Notes under the pieces: generated by a model | Databases searched by the model: none | The model's input: only the letters and a program-made list of their open reading frames with translations | Told to the model about the DNA's origin: nothing | Program-made: the position numbers and the translations under genes | Shown here: in pieces, positions 32,956 to 44,013 of the stretch | How positions within the stretch are numbered: the first letter of the stretch is position 1 | Layout of the letters: every line of letters starts with the position of its first letter | From: Atherinomorus stipes | Lineage: Eukaryota > Chordata > Actinopteri > Atheriniformes > Atherinidae | Assembly: GCA_023101725.1 (NCBI GenBank) | Contig: JALJCO010009114.1 | Coordinates: forward strand, 1 to 64,000 | Direction: 5' to 3' | Length of the DNA: 64,000 nucleotides

Positions 32956-35900
32956 GATGTTGGATAAGAGAGATCTCTGTCTGTGTGGAGCTGCAGTGTG
33001 TTCTGTTTGATTTTATACACGACAAGCAGCTCCTCGTGCTTTGAGTTTTAAGTACAATTAAAATATTACCCTTGGATGAGTGTTGATTTTAAAACATTTA
33101 ATCTAATAATATTTAATTAAGAAAATGCTACATTTGACTCTGCATTGGACAACAATCTACTGAGCTATTTAAAAGTGTCTATGAATGCTTAATACTGATC
33201 TTTCCAGTTGCAGCAAATGCATTTAAATACTTCTTGCTGCAAAAATTCTGCTTATCCACAGTCCAACCTCATAAGTTGGAGGTTATTTTGCAACAAAATG
33301 CCACAAAGCAAACATCACATTTATTTAAATGCAGTTTTCCACTACTTTGAAGCATTTACTGCAATTATATGCAATTTAAGTAAGAGTAGAAATTATTGAT
33401 GTTGCCTAGGGTTAGCAGAACCCCGACCTTCCTCCATCTCCTGTCTTTGAATGACAGTTCACAAAATATAAAAGAAAATAACATTTCTCCAGAGAAACCA
33501 CTTATTAAATAACCCTCTTAGTGGGTTTTTCTTCCAAACTGAACCCCACACAGAGTAGCTGCACAGATTCTTTGACATTGATTTAAATTTTCAAGTCTTT
33601 CAAAGCTTCTCTTCAACTTTAGTTATTTTTAGTCCTTTTGGTGGATCACAAAAGGAAAAAGGAGGAGCAGGTTGCAACTTTACGATCAGGAGCTCCTCCT
33701 AAATTGCATTATGAATAATAACCTACAGAAAACATTCAGAACATCTTTGTCTTCTTGATCAACACCCCCAGTTTTGCCTTTTAGTGGCAATGTTTTCTCT
33801 CTTTTCCACTTTGTTAAAATAAAATCAATTTTCTGTGATTAAAGCAATCCAGATGCCAGCAATCCCTAAAGGAAGATGTAGTGTAGAATTATCTGTCAGC
33901 TATGTTTGGGAAGAGATGGCAGCATGCCATCCTTACATGTTGATGAATCTGGGAGAATACTAATGCAGCAGGAAAGACAACAAAACACACACATAAAGCA
34001 GGGATATTTCTGCTGCACAAACACCCCCACATTTCTGTGCCCTGGTCTTAAAATAACGCGTAAAAGTTTAAAGTTTCAGGCTCATCACACATATGTCGTG
34101 CGTTCCTGTGAAAAGACCCTGTTTTATATCATTCTCTACTCCCACATAAAAGGTTGACCAGCTCCCCCCAAGCCTCCTCTTCATCTCTATGCTATGCTGT
34201 CATTTGTAGCTGGCTCAGAGACAGAAAAGCCTTCTGGGTAACATTGTTTGAGTGTGCCCAGCTCAAACAGACTCCCCATACCAACAGAAATGTTCGCACA
34301 AAATCTTACAGCCTTTTCTTATTATTGTGGAGTGCTGAGCAGCAGCAAATAGTCGACGTTCTCTGCAGACCCCTGCAGCTCACTGAATCAATGAGCCAAA
34401 AGTACATAAAGTTTGTGCCAATGTCTCAACACAAATCAAAGCTTTATGGCCTCATATCAACATTTTTTTTCCCATCTAAATTGGTTGTGGAGCTCTTTAA
34501 AACTTTCAGTGGCCGGTCAGTCAGATTATACTTGTAAAATATAAAGTACTTCTGCTCATGCAAAACTGGTAAAATTGCAGTGATGCTGGCACTCAACTGT
34601 TATTAGATGCTAATCGTTCAAAGCACCAAGTGAGTTATAAAACAAGTCTTCAAACTAAAATCTAGTCCTCATGAAGTTTTTTTCCCATAAGATGATGTTT
34701 AATATCAAAACATGAACTCATTTACTGAACCCTAAAAACAGCCTGGCTCAGTTGGAGGGAATTGAGCTTTCCTCAACATCTAATCCAGAGAAATTCAATT
34801 CAGTGGGGCTCTTAGCTATCCTGCCTTATAGTCAAAAGTCTGAGCTGTGCAGCCAGCAGGTCGGCTTTTACATGCTCATGGTTAGCTCATTAGCTAAGCT
34901 GCAGCCGCCAGACAGAGCCAAGGCTCTGTAAACATGCCAGAAATTAAAGTCTGGACTGGCCAAAGTGACTTCATTGGCAACAAGCTTCGGTGTGTGCGTT
35001 CACGCCACAATAGTTGGCTTAGATATGGATGTGTTTCTGTTTGACGCCTAGATGTTGAAGCTTCAGGCTAAACTGGCAGGATTTGGTGGAGATGTAAAGG
35101 ATATGCTTTTGCATGGCTTAACATACTCTACACTGATTTACTCTAAGTACATTTTCCAGCTTCAGATTATTTGCTAAATGTAAGCTATCCAGCTGTCTGA
35201 GTGATGATAGCGAGGATTTCTGACCATCTCTTTGACCTCTGGGTTTTCAGTTTACTTGAGTTTTCTAAACATTAGTATGCAACCCCATACTGTACTACTC
35301 TCCTCAGTAGCATAATTCTTAAAAGATGGGATTAAGCCTGCAGCAGCAGCTCACATTCTGCATTTATTGTGTCCACTGTAAATTATGTAAATAGAAAAAA
35401 GGTTATGTGTGCTCAGTTAGGGGAGGGCCAACAGAATGAATGACTGTTTAATGGACATGACTTTCCTATCTTGCCTCCCCTCAGCATAAAGAGATTTGTT
35501 ACACCAAATCTAATTTATTTCAGATGTGAACCTTGCCATCAATGGACAGCAGCAAAACAATTATAACACTCACAAGTGATGCTTTTTAAAATGATTCCAT
35601 GCAATGAATATCCAGCGTCAACAGCTTAATTTGCTTTCTGTGCCACTGAGCGCTAACCATGCCAGTAGATTAGCTTCACACACAAAAACAATGATGAGCA
35701 TAATGTTTTTATTCAATCATCAAAAAACAAGGAATCCCATGAGAGACAGCAGAGCTAAGTTATTATAAGTTTGCGGCCTAATTAAAAAAAAAAAAAAGAT
35801 GCAGGTGTTTATGTAGGCACTAGTTATGTAGTTATTTTAAGGAAATATTATATACAAAAAATACAAAGCATAAAAACAACTCTAGCTGCTGGGTTGCCAT

Positions 35901-35959
35901 GCTCATTGCCGATATGACAAGGGACCGGCAATCTGGACCACGTCCAACAATTATTGCAG

Positions 35960-36210
35960 AGGAGTTTATAACTGACAGCAAATGTTAGCCACATCAGCAA
36001 GCGAGCTAGGTTAACAATCCAGGACCTGGCAGACCCGGGCCCGAGTCCCCGACACGGCACTCAGGTGAACCACTTGGACCCCTCCGCAAGGTCCTTAACC
36101 CCCACCTACTGCCTCCCGGGCACCGCTGGCTCTCAGGTTCAACCTGAGATGGGTTAAATGCAGAGAATGAATTTCCTAATTGGCACTCAAATTGGGATTA
36201 AAGCAACCCT
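35960..36210 (+). repeat. tRNA-derived SINE
   Basis: A B-box-like GGCCCGAGTCCCC near 36,039 is followed by the SINE body AAGGTCCTTAACCCCCACC and GGGCACCGCTGGCT. The 3' portion reads GGGTTAAATGCAGAGAATG and AATTTCC. The A box is poorly preserved. This body and tail are typical of a common teleost SINE. Confidence 0.7.
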
Positions 36211-36600
36211 TACCGATGTTGCATTCTTACACTATTTTTCTAACAGGGTAAAATGCTATGAATGAGGTAATGGAACTCTAAAATACAAGACAGACCCACC
36301 ATTAATCAAAATAAAATATTATTCCAATCTCTAAATATTCAATGAAAACTCCAACCAATCCTTGAAGTGGGGTGCACCTCTAGGATTGTCCAACGGACCT
36401 GCCTGTCAGACCTTTGATTCTGCATTGGGAGGTGGAGGGAATGAAGGGGTGTGTCTTAGGAGTGAGGCGGGACTGTTTATATTCAAATAATCTTGCTGTG
36501 CTTTCTGAAATGCAAGATTGGTAAAGGTTGCTTTAATATAGTATATCTTTTTTTTATTTCTGCATTTTGATGCCATGGAAAATGTTTGTGGGTCCATTTA

Positions 36601-37563
36601 GGCCCTGTTTTCACCCGCCTGTCTGGGTCAGGTTGGGCCAGGCCAGGTCGGGTGGGTTTTGGTACGGATATTTTCCTTTCACGTTGCGTTCCTACAGCAT
36701 ACTGTTCCCTTATCCTGAAGGCGGAGTGACTGGATGGTGCTGCTACGTGATTGCATGACATCATCGCAGTGCAACGCCTTTTAAAGGCACCATGGAAGAT
36801 GTTTCGGCATTTCAGAAAGCAGAGACTGTTAGCAAGTTTTTGCATAATGTGCGTGCACAAGACCAACCTGTTAGATTCACAGCTCCTTCCTCCGGCAACT
36901 TAACAACATGCATGAGCCACTCCGGTGTTCAGCAGACAGCAGGTACAGATTCTCCCATCATGTCACAGATGTGGTAAATGGAATGTTGTTGTCTGAACGT
37001 TGCTAACTGCTAGCAGAATGATGCTAGCTACCTGCTTTAAACGTCTGACGAGTGCACACAGTTTCTGGGTCGCAGTATTACTCTCGCCAATCAATCATTC
37101 TCATTGATCAGTCTCACCTATAACCCGTTGAACTGACCATCAATCGCACTTACTACGGTAGTAGAAGTGATGACGAGCCAGTAGACAAATGAAAAATGCA
37201 AGGAATGATTGGAGGATGTTTTTTCAGCCCCATTACTTTCACAGTTGATATATAATAATATCTATCTACCTAAAGCTTTTAATTAATCCTCGTGTATGGA
37301 GTACTGAACCCAATTTTATCGAATATTGCAAAAATTGTTGAAAGGATCATCTTCTATAACACCTTTAACCAAAGCACCACACCATACGTGACAGAAACAA
37401 AGGGGTCATCCCTGCTTTGTTTTTATGCCAGGTCACGCAGGAAGTGACACATTAACCAATCGACAGATTGTAATGTGTTAAGCTCCTCCTCTTTGGTCCG
37501 GATTGGTTAGATCAGTACCCTTATGGAGGGGTACCGAAAAAGTAGGACAGGTTGGGTCGGATG
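36601..37563. mobile_element. PIF/Harbinger-like element, copy 2 (TTAA MITE inside, right end rearranged)
   Basis: The left end GGCCCTGTTTTCACC, flanked by TTA, matches copy 1's AGCCCCGTTTCCACC. Downstream blocks are shared with copy 1: GTGGGTTTTGGTA, GGCGGAGT, GCTGCTACGTGAT, GCATGACATC, then GTGACAGAAACAAAGG and GGTTAGATCAGTACCC. Compared with copy 1 it lacks the SINE/L2 but carries a TTAA-flanked insert at 36,781-37,368. Its right terminus is replaced by an inverted terminal unit at 37,564. Confidence 0.7.
36781..37368. mobile_element. TTAA MITE, copy in the Harbinger-like element
   Basis: Bounded by TTAA (36,781-36,784 and 37,365-37,368) with short inverted ends TTAAAGGCACC and AACACCTTTAA. 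Interior blocks (GCATTTCAGAAAGCAGAGAC, CAGACAGCAGGTACAGATTC, CCAATTTTATCGAATATTG) are shared with the solo copy at 47,286-47,874. Copy 1 of the host element lacks this insert at the matching point (near 12,045). A 61-residue frame (36,792-36,977) is partly shared with the solo copy but is not recognised. Confidence 0.75.
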
Positions 37564-37695
37564 AAGCCCCGTTTCCACCAGCGGGTCTGGGTCAGGCGAA
37601 ATCGGTCCACGTATTTTTGTGTCTCCACAGATAAAAACTGGGACGGGTACCCTTATATCTGACCTGATCTATCCTACTTTTTTGGTACACTTCCT
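37564..37695. repeat. Inverted Harbinger-like terminal unit
   Basis: Reads AAGCCCCGTTTCCACC, then TTTGTGTCTCCACAGATAAA and GGGTACCCTTATATC. This is the outer-to-inner order of copy 1's right end, but in reverse orientation relative to the adjacent element body. The inner 30-odd bases (GGTAC...AGTAGGACAGG versus ATCCTACTTTTTTGGTAC) occur on both sides of the junction as an inverted repeat. Confidence 0.65.
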
Positions 37696-38049
37696 GTTTA
37701 TATACTGATGCAATACACATACATTTGCCCGTGATATGGCGCATGCTCAGTATGTGCAAATGGACGGTCAGTATTTTGCTTGCTTTGAGCCTTACGATTC
37801 ATAAACGACTGTGTGGATGCAGATAAGACTGGGAGTTAAACGTCCCCGTGATAAACTGACATGGCCTAAGTCAGAGGCTGGCCTTCCAGTAACTGTGAAG
37901 ACCTGCTTCTGACTAAAGTGGGTTTGTATAGACAACTGATTCAATGTGGTACCAATCAAATTTACAATATATTGATCTGTTGTGTTGGCTACTGTGTTTA
38001 TCGTGAATAATCATCAAAGCACTGTAATGTGATTTCTCATGTTTTGACC

Positions 38050-38515
38050 AACCAATCCAAGTGTCCTGAGTGGATAGCCTCCATAATTTACTCCAAACAA
38101 CATCATTAAGTATATTTTTAAAGCCTAAACAGTACAACATTGCATTTCGATTTGCGTGTTTGTGCGAGTTCACGAACTCGCAGGGGCACGCTGCAGCTAG
38201 ATGTACTACTGTTTAGGCTTTAAAAGTATACGAAATGATGTCATTGGAGTAAATTATGGACGCTACCCACTCAGGACACTTGGATTACATTGGACGAGCA
38301 GTATGGAGGAATATTGCCAAGTTTTTGTGGACTTTTATGGACCTTTTTGGTTCACTCACCGGTGAACTCCATTATATGAAAGTTGGGGGCAAGTGAAAAC
38401 CTCTCCGATCTCCGGCTGCATTTGAGATATTAAAAAAGTGCTCCAGAGTCTTGCTCAGCATGAGGGTGAGTAGAAAATGAATGCACATCATTCTGTGGGT
38501 GTACTATTCCTTTAA
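38050..38515. mobile_element. Fold-back element with TTAA right end
   Basis: Arms of about 88 bases are inverted copies: 38,050-38,137 (AATCCAAGTGTCCTGAGTGG ... AAAGCCTAAACAGTA) and 38,203-38,290. The right end reads CTACTCACCCTCATGCTG (in reverse) and terminates at TTAAAGGAATAGTACACCC in reverse, with TTAA at 38,512-38,515. The left outer arm is missing, so this copy is truncated. The ends resemble TTAA-target Kolobok/piggyBac-type MITEs of fish. Confidence 0.65.
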
Positions 38516-39948
38516 TGCACTTTTATTGAGCTAATCTTCTGTTGGTCTGTTGTATTATTCCTTTAAGTACACTCAGGCAGAGGGCGGGAGCTCGTCCTCT
38601 TCTGCCCCCTTCATCACTGCACACATTGCCCCGAGATGTTACTGTCGAAGAATTTTAATCAGGATTTCAACTACAGATTTTTTTTTTCCAAGGAATTTGA
38701 TACAAAATATTTGATCTCCGTCTCCCTTTCAAAGTTATGAAGGCAAGTGCCTCTGGCTCTATTCACCCGCTTCCTTTAGAGGCTGTGGGCTATTTTTAAC
38801 CGTTGCTAAGAGCAGGTCAGTTACATGTTAAAGACAAACCCCTACACACTCGCTGTTACTTTATAGTCTCAACCTAATCTATGATGTAGTTAACGAGGAC
38901 TTTGGTCTAAATTGTTGTGTGTCTTAACTTCATGAAAGACATGTTACTTCTCCTTACTTGAACTCAAGGCACATAATGTTATTCAGAAAAATTTCCATCC
39001 ATAAAAATTTCAGACTAAAGCTGTCTGACCCGTGCCCTTCCCCTAGATGATAACAAGGTCTCCTGTGCGGCTGAAGTTGAGTAGCCACAACCTTTTATGC
39101 TGTGTCTCATTACCAAATTGGCTCTTCTTCTTCTCTACAGTAACATAACATGCAGAGAATTTCTTTGCTCTCGGAAAGATCCACAAATGACACTGAGGCT
39201 GCCAGTTATGCTGCAAGCCTGGGGATCCCTCTCATTTCCTTTCCTAATAATGCATACAATGAGTAGTAACCGAGGAGTAAAGATATTCAAGACAAAGCCT
39301 TGGATATGGTAACTCACTCCAAGTGAGCCATTCGAAGATCAGGCATAATCAGGATGCCCTCCGCCTTTTATCCTGGCAGATGAAGGCACCAGCAGCAGAA
39401 TAGCTTACTGATGTGTTGCTGAAAAGTCTTGGTCACACTGTGTGTTATGGGGGAAATATAGGGGGTAAAATTGAACCAAAGCCAGTCTTCACAAGAACCA
39501 TATGAGATGAGAACAGCTCATTGGCAGCAACGGTTTAAGCTGTTCAAAACAATGTGTCATGACACATTTCAAGCAGCTATCCTGCTGATACAGACAACAT
39601 TTCTCTTCTGTTGCTGGGCTGACGCAAGGAAAAACTAAACCCCATGCAGACACCATAATCTTTAAGACTTCAGTGCAGAGGTGGCTATTGTAGTAACAGT
39701 TTGGTAATGGTTTGATAAGACTTCCCTGATCACTTTGATTCCAAAGTTAATGTTTTAAAATGATCATAAACATAATAAGAATCAAAGATGGCAGAATATC
39801 ATCGTAGCATTGTACACACTGCTTAATTGCAAGAGATCACAGGATATCATTGTAGTTCATTCAGTTTGAAATTAAATTAAATCAAATTGAACTTCTCCAT
39901 GTTTCATGCCTGTTGTTAAGCATAATACAGTTGTAGTTTTGTGCAGCA
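38516..39948. other. Non-coding stretch, no gene recognised
   Basis: Unique sequence apart from a second CCTTTAAG motif at 38,550 that could be a remnant MITE end. Nothing else supportable. Confidence 0.5.
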
Positions 39949-39949
39949 T

Positions 39950-40117
39950 ATGTATTATTCTAGTACGGCTGTGGGTTACCAATATAATGAGAGGCTGAGA
40001 CGAGGCAGTCCGGGTCTGGTAAAAGAAGATCGCTGGACCTGAACTGCCTCATCTCAGTCTCTCTTTATAAGATATGGGAGAATATTGGTAACCCACAGCG
40101 ATACTAGAATAATACAT
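39950..40117. repeat. Strong inverted repeat (hairpin of about 168 bases)
   Basis: The left arm TGTATTATTCTAGTACGGCT, then GTGGGTTACCAATAT, is mirrored by ATATTGGTAACCCACAGCG and ATACTAGAATAATACA on the right. Inner arms (GAGAGGCTGAGACGAGGCAG versus CTGCCTCATCTCAGTCTCTC) continue the stem around a short loop. It is either a minute MITE or a structural hairpin. Confidence 0.85.
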
Positions 40118-40149
40118 GAATGCTACTGTGGCAGAACTAAGGCAGGCCC

Positions 40150-40226
40150 GGGCAGAATTCAATCCCCAGACTCTGGGTGTGAGTCTTGTGCGCTAACAAT
40201 TTAACCAAAGGGATACCCCCTTGAGA
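40150..40226 (-). repeat. tRNA-like SINE head
   Basis: On the minus strand GGTTAAATTGTTAGCGCA (A-box-like) is followed about 30 bases later by GGGGATTGAATTCT (B-box-like). Clover-leaf potential is imperfect and no SINE body was recognised beyond it. Confidence 0.45.
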
Positions 40227-41044
40227 ATGTAGCCAGGGCGCATGATCAGTCAGAGATAGTGACAGGACAGTCAAATGTCACGCTAAGCGAAGCTTTTTTT
40301 TCTTCTTCTAAAACTAAACAAACCAAAACAAAGCTACAACATGTGCTGCTGTTTAATACAGTACACCACACCATAAAGAATGTCACCCACAAATAACATG
40401 TGACCACAGCTTTACACAAGATAGTTACAACTATCTGGTTCCAACACATGGGGACAAACAAGAAAACAAACAAAAAAAATTCTCCTACTTTTTCTTCATA
40501 AAATATTAAGTTTGACGTTTTAACACTGAATGATGAAAAGTCAGGACTGACAACATATTACTCCAACACGAAGTTAAAAATTAGACAGTTGATTCGCATG
40601 ACAATAATGAGGTCATGACATCTTGATATCACTTCTCCTCAGCTGATCACACATGAAAAGTTAACAGATGGAGCTCTTGTTGACTGTATCACAGGTTTAC
40701 AGCAGGGAATCAATTTTATGTGTCACAGCCAACACTATGGTCATGGCACGGCAGTTGTGTCAGAATGACTCGGTGTTTCATTAGGCTTCGGTTTTTCGGT
40801 TCGGTTTAGGGCTGCTTTAAAGCAAAAGAAAAACAGCCCGGTTCACTGCTGTAACTTTAGCTTCTAGCTTGACCCATTGTTGTTGGAAGTAAAGTTCTAG
40901 TTATGTATTTCTGGTTAAAGAACATGGAAATGTGCAAATGGTCTACTAACACACTGGAGCACACAAACGCAAGAGGGATGGACATCAAGAATGGCTAAAA
41001 CAACAGCAGACAAGACAGAAGCTGCGAAACATCCCTGGCTGCAC
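40227..41044. other. Non-coding stretch, no gene recognised
   Basis: Unique sequence; no domain or repeat ends identified. Confidence 0.5.
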
Positions 41045-41160
41045 ATTCAAGCTATGTTTGCCGGACAACCCTAGTTAGAGTCCCTGGCGTGGCACCAAGG
41101 TTAAATCACTGCAAAGACCAAATTTCCCACATGGGATCATAACAGGATTATAATACTAAG
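41045..41160 (+). repeat. Probable degraded SINE fragment
   Basis: A B-box-like TAGTTAGAGTCCCTGG is followed by the SINE-type tail GACCAAATTTCCCACATGGG and AACAGGATTATAAT. The head is not preserved. Confidence 0.45.
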
Positions 41161-41217
41161 CGACTATAATTACTAATACTACTAATCAGAGGTGTCAAGT
41201 AACAAAGTAAAAATACT

Positions 41218-41250
41218 ATACTACTACTACTACTACTAATAATAATAATA
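41218..41250. repeat. (CTA)n/(AAT)n microsatellite
   Basis: Trinucleotide tract between the two copies of the element's left terminus. Confidence 0.9.
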
Positions 41251-42196
41251 GGTGTCTAGTAACAAAGTAAAAATACTTGATTTTGGTATTTATACTTTAT
41301 TGAAGTAATTATTTTCAGCCTACTTTGTATTTCTACGCCTTCAGTACTTTCTACTCCTTACATTTTAAAAATAGCCTTGTTGCTGCTGGTTCATTTCCGC
41401 TGTCACTGGAAAAACACAAACAAATCATTGTATTTATTATTATATACCAAACACTCCCTCTGTATTTATTATTATTAAAGACAGAGGGGGGGGGGGGATT
41501 AAAACATCTTTCAGATCTATACACCATCATCCAGATTGTGGTTGGATGAGAATTATAAACATATGCCATTCTGACATCCTATTGGTTTGTTCGTGATCCA
41601 TCACCTGCACCTGACAAATCACATCAGTGCCGCAACACATCGGAGAAGGAAGAACATGATGGTGCTAATGGACGATAGCAGAGGGAAAGTGGAATGGACA
41701 TGGTGGACTGTTTTAAAAGTTGGTACGTCAGGACGAGATGGCAGATGTTGAAAACTCAAAGATATTTTCAGACACCCCCCACCTCCACCAACATCACGTG
41801 AGTTCAACCTTAAATAGCTGGCTATACATTTCCAGACTTGACACTGAGGCTGTCATCATAACTGTAGGACATGATGATATTTTTCTAAGAAAGACTGACA
41901 GCAAAGACTTAAAACAGCAAAAACAAGTCAACAGAGGTTCACATTCTACCATAGACACACAAACGATGCAGGGATTGTTTTTACCGGCAAATCTGTTTTT
42001 GGTCACATGAATATGATGTAGGTTTCTTATTTATTCTTTTACGACCTAACAAAAATTAGAACAGTTGTAAAACTAAACAAAGAAACTTTCATAGACAGTT
42101 CACAAAGCTACGCTAATTACAAGTACAAAACTGGAGTTTTTGTAGGCTGAATGTTGGCTTGTTTGGGCAGACCCAGATGGCAGCGCATGAAATCAC

Positions 42197-43782
42197 TACC
42201 TCCACCAAGGAGGTAATGTTTTTGGTCATGTTGGTTTGTCCGTCCGTCCGTCTGTCTATCAGCAACTTTCTGCAAATTTTCACCAGCCGTGTGTCTCAGC
42301 CTAAGGACAAACCCATTAAATTTTGATGGTGATCCGGATCACCTTCTGGATCCAGGAATGTTTTGAAGGATTCTTTTTCATTGTGAGATCGGCCACGATG
42401 GAAAGGCTGTTGATGAGGCGAGAGTGCCCCCTTGTGGCAGAAGTGTGCAGCTGCGCTACTGAGCACATGATGTCAGAATGCAGATATGCAACTTCTGAGC
42501 AGCAGTGAGTCTGTTGGACAGACTTCTAGCAGGTGAATATGGTGAACTGTGTGTGTCTGTGAAGAACTGTAAGTAACTAGTTGCATTTCTTTCTGAACAG
42601 GATGTTTATTTAGCCTTTAATGTTATTTTGCTGATTTGCTTGTTCAGATGTTTTCCTCCATTCACCATGTGCTTTTTTACAGTATGCTATTTAGCTAGCT
42701 GACCTGCTACATGCCAGTTACTGTAACTGTTAGCCTTGAACACAGATGCATGTTTAGTCCTAACTGTAACCCCGGCTTCACACCTGGTCCTTGACGTGAG
42801 CGCAGCGCCATGCGCACCGGATCGCGCCCATGTATTCAATGATTTGAAACATATTGATCATGCCGCGGCGTGTGAGTGGTCCGTCGTCGCTCCGGCATGC
42901 CGCGCCACTGCGCTACAGATACGCGCCAGCTCTATTTTTGACGCTCCACGCACCGACACCGCGTCAATATCAGTAGTTCAGATTGTACCAGACAGGAAGT
43001 CAGACACAGGTTCAGTGTAAAATATCCGGTAACTTCCTAAACAAAAGCAACTGTGCAGCTTTTAAACTGCTGAACTACCTGAACATGACAGCATCTCCGT
43101 GTCCACGAGGTTTCAGTGAAGTAAGAAACCATGACGCATGAACATGTGGACAAAATTAACCATTTGGATGAGAATCACAGGCGATCTAGCAGCCCTCTCG
43201 TGATTCCGTGATGTCAGGAATCTGACAACAGCTGGTGCACTCGCAGGTGCGCTGCGCGGCCGCACAGTCAACGGTGTAAATGCTCGCGCCGAGGAAGTTG
43301 CAGCAAAGCCGCTGCGCTGCGCAGCGCTGCAGTCACGGACAAGGTGTAAAGCAGGGATAAGAGATTTATTAGTTCATACCTTGAATTCCTCACCTGTAAG
43401 CCTGTCGTTTGCTGCATTACTGTGCTGTTGTGACTTAGAGTGACCAGTAAAGACAGTTAACTGTACAAGCCAGTCCTTTGTGTTCTGACCGACACCCCAT
43501 GGTGAACATCAAACCTCCTTACCAACGCCTAAACAGTCTTACATCAACATCACCCTAATGGGCCAAATTTTTGGAATTGTTCTATACAACTCCATACAAA
43601 TGGCCTGAGTGTTTGGTAAAAAACTATAAGAAAGAATCTCGATTAGTTCTATAATGTTTTGAAAGTTGATCCAGATACAGAGAAAATTCAGGATACTACA
43701 ATCCAGAACACCCAAAAATAAGGGAGTCGAGCTGATTGGTGGAGGTCTGCCCTCTCAGAGTGCTTTTCTAGTTGTTGTTGTT
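42197..43782 (+). repeat. CTAGTT-tailed interspersed retroposon, long copy
   Basis: Begins TACCTCCACCAAGGAGG, includes a GTCC-type microsatellite (42,237-42,258) and GGTGATCCGGATCACCTTCT. It resumes after an insertion and ends GGTGGAGGTCTGCCCTCTCA, then GTGCTTTTCTAGTTGTTGTT, a GTT-repeat tail typical of retroposition. The short copy at 31,393-31,642 keeps both ends. It is interrupted by a Harbinger-like MITE at 42,770-43,357. Confidence 0.7.
42770..43357. mobile_element. PIF/Harbinger-like MITE with TAA target duplication
   Basis: Inverted ends CCCCGGCTTCACACCTGGTC and (reverse) TCCCTGCTTTACACCTTGTC, flanked by TAA at 42,767-42,769 and 43,358-43,360. Subterminal sequence is GC-rich (GCGCTGCGC blocks on both sides), unlike the AT-rich surroundings. 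The interior is non-coding; the frame at 42,736-43,020 is a shadow of the GC-rich end. Confidence 0.8.
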
Positions 43783-44013
43783 TTCTTTTTTATTAACATT
43801 TCATTTATGGATATGTACTTTAAAAAAAATCAATAAATCTGATGTCACTCAGGAAGTACTCTAAGTATTTTTTTCATTAATTACTTTTTTACTTTTACTT
43901 GAGTAATTATTTGGATTACAACGTTTTACTTGTACTTGAGTCTTTTTTTTTTTCCAAGGTAACAGCACTTACTTTAACTTGAGTATAATTTGTGGCTACT
44001 GTGCCTACCTCTG

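Larger units (their letters stand above)
32125..35959. other. Mostly unique non-coding stretch
   Basis: Contains one unusual open frame (32,734-32,955) and the candidate regulatory patch before it. The remainder shows no TIR, retroelement tail or domain. A short A-run sits near 35,783. Confidence 0.5.
41187..44013. mobile_element. Large hAT-like element, host of a nested insertion
   Basis: The left end CAGAGGTGTCAAGTAACAAAG and, in reverse, the right end CAGAGGTAGGCACAGTAG share the CAGAGGT terminus. Subterminal sequences with ACTTTTACTTGAGTAATT-type motifs are typical of a common teleost hAT family. The left terminus is partly repeated in tandem at 41,251 after a TACTAC/AATAAT microsatellite. 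No 8-bp duplication was visible. An unrecognised 96-residue frame lies at 41,720-42,010. Confidence 0.5.

Noticed and set aside
42736..43020. A 94-residue Ala/Arg-rich frame as a gene
   Set aside because: It sits in the GC-rich end of a Harbinger-like MITE with TAA duplications and has no domain.
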